Notes under the pieces: model-generated
Told to the model about the DNA's origin: nothing
Database searches by the model: none
Seen by the model: only the letters and a program-made list of their open reading frames with translations
Source: Candidatus Latescibacterota bacterium
GTDB lineage: Bacteria > JAAXHH01 > JACQVL01
Direction of reading: 5' to 3'
Assembly: GCA_016209865.1 (NCBI GenBank)
Contig: JACQVL010000326.1
Location: forward strand, 1 to 8,068
DNA: 8,068 nt
In this document: piece by piece, positions 4,846 to 8,068 of the stretch
How the letters are laid out: every line of letters starts with the position of its first letter
How positions within the stretch are numbered: the stretch's first letter is position 1
Program-made: the position numbers and the translations under genes

Positions 4846-6066
4846 ATGGCCAAAATTAAGGAGATTCGCTGCATCCGCACCCGCGCGAACGGAAGCTGGG
4901 TGATCGTCAAGGTCTTCACCGACCAGCCGGGGCTGTACGGGATCGGCTCGGCCAACGATTACTGTCACACGGAGACGGTCGTCACGGCTCTTGAGACGAT
5001 GATCGGCCCGAAATTGATCGGGCGTGAGGCGGGGCATATCGAGGACAACTGGCAGTCGGTGTACACGAGCGGGTACTGGCGGAACGGGTCGATCTTGAAC
5101 ACCGCCCTGGGCGCGATCGATATGGCGTTGTGGGACATTAAAGGAAAAGAAGCGGGTCTGCCCGTCTACCAGCTCCTCGGCGGCCCGTGTCGGACGGCCG
5201 TCCCGTGCTACGCCCACGCGAGCGGGAACGACCGGGAGGGACTGTTGGAGGATATTCAGCGGTACATCGAGGAGGGATACCCGGTCATCCGGTGCCAGGT
5301 TGGGCCGTACGGGGGCGGCGGGTTCATCGATGCGGATAAGGCGCTCCGGCCGAAGAACGCCTGGCCGCAGGCGGCGGTGTTCGATGATGAATGGTATATC
5401 GAGAATACCCTGAAGATGTTCGAGTATCTGCGCGCTCACCTGGGGTTCGGTCCGAAGTTGACCCATGATGTCCATGAGCATCTCCGCCCGCAGTGCGCGG
5501 TCACGTTATCGAAGCTCCTCGAACCCTACCGGCTCTATTTCCTCGAGGATGTCCTCCCGCCCGAGCAGGTCGCCTGGTTCCGCCTGATCCGGCAGCAGTG
5601 CACCACCCCGCAGGCGATGGGGGAGTTGTTCATCAGCCCGCACGAATGGATGCCGCTGATCACGGAACGGCTGATCGATTTCATCCGGGTGCGAGTCTCG
5701 AAAGTTGGCGGCATCTCTCCGTGCCGGAAGATCGCCGCCCTCTGTGAGATGTTCGGCGTCCATACCGCGTGGCAGGAGGGCGGGGACAACGATCCCGTCA
5801 ATCAGATGGCGGCGGTGCATCTCGACCTGGCGTGCTGGAACTTCGGCATCCAGGAGGAGAACCATTTCCGACCGGAAGAGCTGGAGGTGTTCCCCGGCCA
5901 CGCGGTGTTAGAGGGGGGATACCTGTACGCGAACGACCAGCCTGGCCTCGGCCTCGACATCGATGAAGAGAAAGCGGTCAGACTGCTCAACGCCGATCAG
6001 CAGGCGAAACGCCATCGTTATGTTGCGGAGGATCGGCAAGCGGACGGGACGGTGGTGAGGCCGTAA
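4846..6066 (+). CDS. mannonate-dehydratase-like (RspA/ManD-type) enolase-superfamily protein
   Basis: A 406-aa cytoplasmic protein, normal length for the family. Seen: an N-terminal capping domain (about 1-110) with ALGAIDMALWDIKGKEAGLPVYQLLGG (88-113); an (alpha/beta)7-barrel with Mg2+ ligands D208 (THDVHEHL), E234 (FLEDVLPPE) and E260 (MGELF); catalytic H210 in the D-x-H pair; DFIRVRVSKVGGI (278-290); NFGIQEENHF with E337; and a C-terminal GYLYANDQPGLGLDID (358-373). Family knowledge: ManD-type enzymes dehydrate sugar acids such as D-mannonate to 2-keto-3-deoxy acids. Oddities: the segment that in ManD usually reads W/S-H-G reads HTAWQEGGDNDPVN, putting Q310 where the His is expected, and the loop after R149 is glycine-rich (QVGPYGGGGF). 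It therefore probably acts on another sugar acid or has other chemistry. It is divergent from the PhyH/SDR/aminotransferase block and convergent with the exonuclease gene. Confidence 0.9.
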   Translation: MAKIKEIRCIRTRANGSWVIVKVFTDQPGLYGIGSANDYCHTETVVTALETMIGPKLIGREAGHIEDNWQSVYTSGYWRNGSILNTALGAIDMALWDIKGKEAGLPVYQLLGGPCRTAVPCYAHASGNDREGLLEDIQRYIEEGYPVIRCQVGPYGGGGFIDADKALRPKNAWPQAAVFDDEWYIENTLKMFEYLRAHLGFGPKLTHDVHEHLRPQCAVTLSKLLEPYRLYFLEDVLPPEQVAWFRLIRQQCTTPQAMGELFISPHEWMPLITERLIDFIRVRVSKVGGISPCRKIAALCEMFGVHTAWQEGGDNDPVNQMAAVHLDLACWNFGIQEENHFRPEELEVFPGHAVLEGGYLYANDQPGLGLDIDEEKAVRLLNADQQAKRHRYVAEDRQADGTVVRP

Positions 6067-6071
6067 AGGCA

Positions 6072-6092
6072 GTGACGAGTGACAAGTGACGA
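6072..6092. repeat. three tandem heptamers (GTGACGA, GTGACAA, GTGACGA)
   Basis: A perfect 21-bp tandem of 7-mers six bases after the enolase-family stop. With its flanks (6070-6093) it is a 24-base identical inverted copy of 1902-1925. Confidence 0.8.
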
Positions 6093-6159
6093 GTAGGGGC
6101 GCGAGGCATCGCGCCCGCCAGGACGGGTGGCGAGTAGGGGCGGCCCTGTGTGGCCACCC
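6091..6159. repeat. two GAGTAGGGGCG hairpin units, 41 bp apart
   Basis: GAGTAGGGGCG starts at 6091 and again at 6132. Unit 1 folds as GGGCGCGA/TCGCGCCC (6097-6104/6109-6116), a perfect 8-bp stem with a GGCA loop. Unit 2 folds as GGGCGGCC/GGCCACCC (6138-6145/6152-6159) with one mismatch. These lie between convergent genes and could slow polymerase from both sides, but neither has a U-tract, so they are recorded as repeats rather than terminators. Confidence 0.65.
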
Positions 6160-6176
6160 TCATACTGGATAGAATT

Positions 6177-6202
6177 GTCATTCCCGTGAAGGCGGGAATC
6201 CA
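6177..6202. repeat. dispersed hairpin repeat (GTCATTCCCGC family) at the exonuclease 3' end
   Basis: Near-complete copy of the repeat at 3564-3589 with two changes: the stem ends in a T-G wobble, and the loop/stem junction reads GTGAAGGC instead of GCGAAAGC. On the minus strand it encodes the last residues of the exonuclease (about SGFPPSRE) and its TGA stop (6180-6178). Confidence 0.85.
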
Positions 6203-7041
6203 GACGTCATTGATTTGATCCGCAGTATCCGGTAGACTGTCTCCATGTCCGCCATGAACGGCGAGACGGGCGGGGCCGGTTCCGGCAAGGCCAGATGCGG
6301 AGAGAAGGGCGTCTGGCTGAGGGAGAGGTTGTAGGCTTTGACCATCAGCGCCTCGAGGTTGACCGTATCCTGAATGTTGTACGCCAGGAGCGTCTCCAGG
6401 GCCCGTTCGTCGCGGCGGGCCCGGTACTCCTGCCAGAACAGAACGGCGCAGTACCCATCGACGTCCTCCAGTTCAGCCCGGTCTAATCCCAGCTTTCTTT
6501 CGCACCCCTTGAGGCCGCCGGTGTAACCTAATCGCTTCAGGACATACCGCAGGTCGATGTGGACGTGGGGAACCTTGAAGCGGAGAGTGCGCTCGATGAA
6601 GGGGACGTCGAAGCATTTCCCGTTGTAGGTGACGATGACCTGATATCGGGAAATGGCCTCCTCAAAATCGCGCAAATTCTCCCCCTGGACGTAGTAAAAG
6701 ATCGACCGGCCGTCGTACAGGGCGATGGTCGTGATATAATCCTCCCAGCTTCCCATGCCGGTCGTCTCGATGTCCACGTAGGCGATGTGATCGCGGAAGT
6801 CGGCGAAGAGACGCCAGAGCTGGTCAGACGGCAGCCACTCAGCGAAAAAACAGGGGTTCGCGTCGGCGAGGTGCTGGAGGGATTGCTCGATGAGAGGACG
6901 AAGCGTCTGTGCGCGCCTGGCGGACAGGCGCTCTGCTCCGTACTCCAGGAATGCATCCCAGGAATCGATGCCGGACTGCCACAGATGACGCTCGGTGCGG
7001 AGATGGATGCCGGGCAGATGACAAAAAGTGCGGGTGAGCAT
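6178..7041 (-). CDS. ribonuclease-H-like DEDDy 3'-5' exonuclease
   Basis: A 287-aa cytoplasmic protein of the RNase_H_2 / YprB-like exonuclease group. Seen: an N-terminal FCHLPGIHLRTERHLWQSGI (6-25), a helical region typical of these proteins ahead of the nuclease; ExoI motif AYVDIETTG with D90 and E92; ExoII motif VTYNGKCFDVPFIE with D145; LKGCERKLGL (177-186); and ExoIII motif YNIQDTVNLE with Y221 and D225, the DEDDy signature. All four acidic residues and the tyrosine are present, so it should be an active metal-dependent exonuclease on DNA or RNA. The start at 7041 follows the TGA of the upstream gene by one base (TGACATG) and has no strong ribosome site, which suggests translational coupling. 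The last eight residues come from a dispersed repeat, meaning the ancestral C-terminus was replaced or extended. The exact substrate is unknown. Confidence 0.93.
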   Translation of the reverse strand: MLTRTFCHLPGIHLRTERHLWQSGIDSWDAFLEYGAERLSARRAQTLRPLIEQSLQHLADANPCFFAEWLPSDQLWRLFADFRDHIAYVDIETTGMGSWEDYITTIALYDGRSIFYYVQGENLRDFEEAISRYQVIVTYNGKCFDVPFIERTLRFKVPHVHIDLRYVLKRLGYTGGLKGCERKLGLDRAELEDVDGYCAVLFWQEYRARRDERALETLLAYNIQDTVNLEALMVKAYNLSLSQTPFSPHLALPEPAPPVSPFMADMETVYRILRIKSMTSGFPPSRE

Positions 7042-7042
7042 G

Positions 7043-8005
7043 TCAACGATCCAGGGTGAACAGCACCGCCTGCTCGCCGCGCTCCTTGATGAGCTTCTGG
7101 ATATGGTCGATCAGTTTGAGTCGCCGTTTGAGCAGCGCATCGATCTCGCCCGCGCGCAGGTAGGGGTCAAGTTGCTTCCTCACCGCCGCCTCGTCCAGCG
7201 TCTGGAGCTTCGCCCAGAGGTGCCGGTCGCACTGGGTGATGTATTTCGGGTCGAGCAACTCTGAGTACAGCCGGAACGCGCGCGTGTGGTCGATCATCCA
7301 GAGCTTCCATTGCTGATCGATCAGGCAGTTGCCCCTATTCCGGTCTTCGTTGTAGATCAGGTTATCGAAGACCGTGATCACCTGCATCTGTCGTTCCCAG
7401 TTCTGCCTGTCCAGCGGGGCGATTCTCCGCTTCTGCCGGTCGCCCTCGGTGATCGTCTGTTCGAGCCAGATCTGCAGGCTACCGTCCTTTCCCTCCACCC
7501 GGCGTTCCACGACGGGCGGGACGGTGTCCAGCCCCAGCATCCGGCTCAGGGTGTATGCCGCGCACTCGAAGATGGCATCGTCGCGAAAATTCAGTTGCAT
7601 CTTGCCGCCGAGTTCGATCTTGTCTTTTTGGACACTGACATCCCGGAAGATCGCGTGCATCCGAATCCCGTCTTTTTCCAGCAACACTTTCTTCGGCCGT
7701 GTCACACCCGTCGAGATATCTTTCATGGAGATCATGTGGGCAGTCCTCAGGAAATCCATGACCTCTGCGTCCGTGCGGAACGGCAGGGGCTGCCCGTCTG
7801 GGGCCCACCAGACGTGGGGGGTGACGGGTTTCTGCGTCGTCAGATTGTCAGTCCCCGCAATCGCCGCCTGGGCGGGGTGATCGTCCGTGAAGGAGGGGAC
7901 GGCTGCGGCCGGCCAGGGACTCAGGCAGACCAGGGTCAACGCCGTCAGGAGCACGACAGCAGATATCCTGAACGGGCTGAGTGTCACTCGTGTCGTTCCC
8001 ATCAT
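7043..8005 (-). CDS. secreted PI3/4-kinase- or HipA-like kinase-fold protein
   Basis: 320 aa. Residues 1-35 form a signal peptide: basic R6 and R13, a hydrophobic run ISAVVLLTALTLVCL, then PAAA with probable cleavage before VPS, so the mature protein is exported. Seen in the kinase fold: NFRDDAIFECAAYTLSRMLGL (139-159) with E147 as likely alpha-C glutamate and VPPVV after it; the hinge-side strand SLQIWLE (176-182); catalytic loop FDNLIYNEDRNRGNCLI (213-229), in which D221-R222 and N226 match the DRxxxN of PI3/4K and HipA; and WMIDHTRAF with D239 as the second metal aspartate. The usual ATP lysine is uncertain: the likely strand, MHAIFRDV, has R121. It could be an exported protein or lipid kinase, or a non-kinase member of the fold. 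AAGGGGG (8009-8015) precedes tandem ATGs at 8005 and 8002; the second has the better spacing. It is coupled to the exonuclease gene downstream. Confidence 0.85.
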   Translation of the reverse strand: MMGTTRVTLSPFRISAVVLLTALTLVCLSPWPAAAVPSFTDDHPAQAAIAGTDNLTTQKPVTPHVWWAPDGQPLPFRTDAEVMDFLRTAHMISMKDISTGVTRPKKVLLEKDGIRMHAIFRDVSVQKDKIELGGKMQLNFRDDAIFECAAYTLSRMLGLDTVPPVVERRVEGKDGSLQIWLEQTITEGDRQKRRIAPLDRQNWERQMQVITVFDNLIYNEDRNRGNCLIDQQWKLWMIDHTRAFRLYSELLDPKYITQCDRHLWAKLQTLDEAAVRKQLDPYLRAGEIDALLKRRLKLIDHIQKLIKERGEQAVLFTLDR

Positions 8006-8022
8006 GCACCCCCTTGGTTATT

Positions 8023-8050
8023 ATTTTGGATTTTAGATTTTAGATTTTGG
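8023..8050. repeat. four AT-rich tandem heptamers upstream of the kinase-like gene
   Basis: On the plus strand: ATTTTGG, ATTTTAG, ATTTTAG, ATTTTGG, followed by ATTGGGA. This is a third heptamer family, far more AT-rich than its surroundings, in the presumed promoter region 17 bp upstream of the gene's start. Confidence 0.75.
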
Positions 8051-8068
8051 ATTGGGACTTCGTACGAC

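Noticed and set aside
4684-5481. Minus-strand open frame (265 codons)
   Set aside because: Antisense to the enolase-family gene, which has intact catalytic motifs; it also starts inside that gene.
6178-8005. Phage-defence or toxin-antitoxin module (HipA-like kinase plus nuclease)
   Set aside because: The kinase-like protein has a signal peptide, there is no HipB-like DNA-binding partner, and the nuclease belongs to a widespread housekeeping-type DEDDy group.

Overview
The window is GC-rich (about 60% by eye) bacterial DNA with eight protein genes: one cut by the left edge, seven complete. I found no RNA gene, CRISPR array, transposase or phage gene. The gene content (two phytanoyl-CoA-dioxygenase-like proteins, an enolase-superfamily sugar-acid dehydratase relative, a DegT aminotransferase, an orphan barrel protein) and the intergenic dispersed repeats suggest an uncultivated environmental bacterium with a repeat-rich chromosome. 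The sequence alone does not fix the phylum.

Positions 1-4410 hold five genes, all on the minus strand. In transcription order they are an orphan protein with a predicted TIM barrel (4410-3628), two PhyH-type Fe(II)/2-oxoglutarate dioxygenase-like proteins (3548-2850 and 2771-1944), a short NAD-dependent SDR/epimerase-like protein (1777-1061) and a DegT/DnrJ/EryC1/StrS aminotransferase (1064 to beyond 1). The last two overlap by 4 bp (ATGA), as expected for translational coupling. An oxidoreductase followed by a PLP aminotransferase is the usual way to turn a hydroxyl of a sugar or cyclitol into an amine, and the PhyH proteins could hydroxylate the same scaffold. That joint role is inference.

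A 435-bp divergent spacer (4411-4845) separates this block from a plus-strand gene for a mannonate-dehydratase-like member of the enolase superfamily (4846-6066). The spacer has no convincing gene. It holds strong palindromes, a degenerate dispersed repeat and a possible promoter/operator. A 111-bp repeat-filled spacer then separates the enolase-family gene from a convergent minus-strand pair: a secreted protein with a PI3/4-kinase/HipA-like active site (8005-7043) and, one base after its stop, a DEDDy 3'-5' exonuclease (7041-6178).

The spacers carry several repeat families: a GTCATTCCCGC hairpin repeat (three copies, one of which supplies the exonuclease stop codon), tandem heptanucleotide repeats resembling the STRR elements known from cyanobacteria, and a pair of GAGTAGGGGCG hairpins. 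The points most worth checking are the substitution of an expected active-site histidine in the dehydratase-like protein, the missing catalytic tyrosine in the SDR protein, the unexplained five- or six-gene cluster, the kinase/nuclease pairing and the phased heptad repeats.
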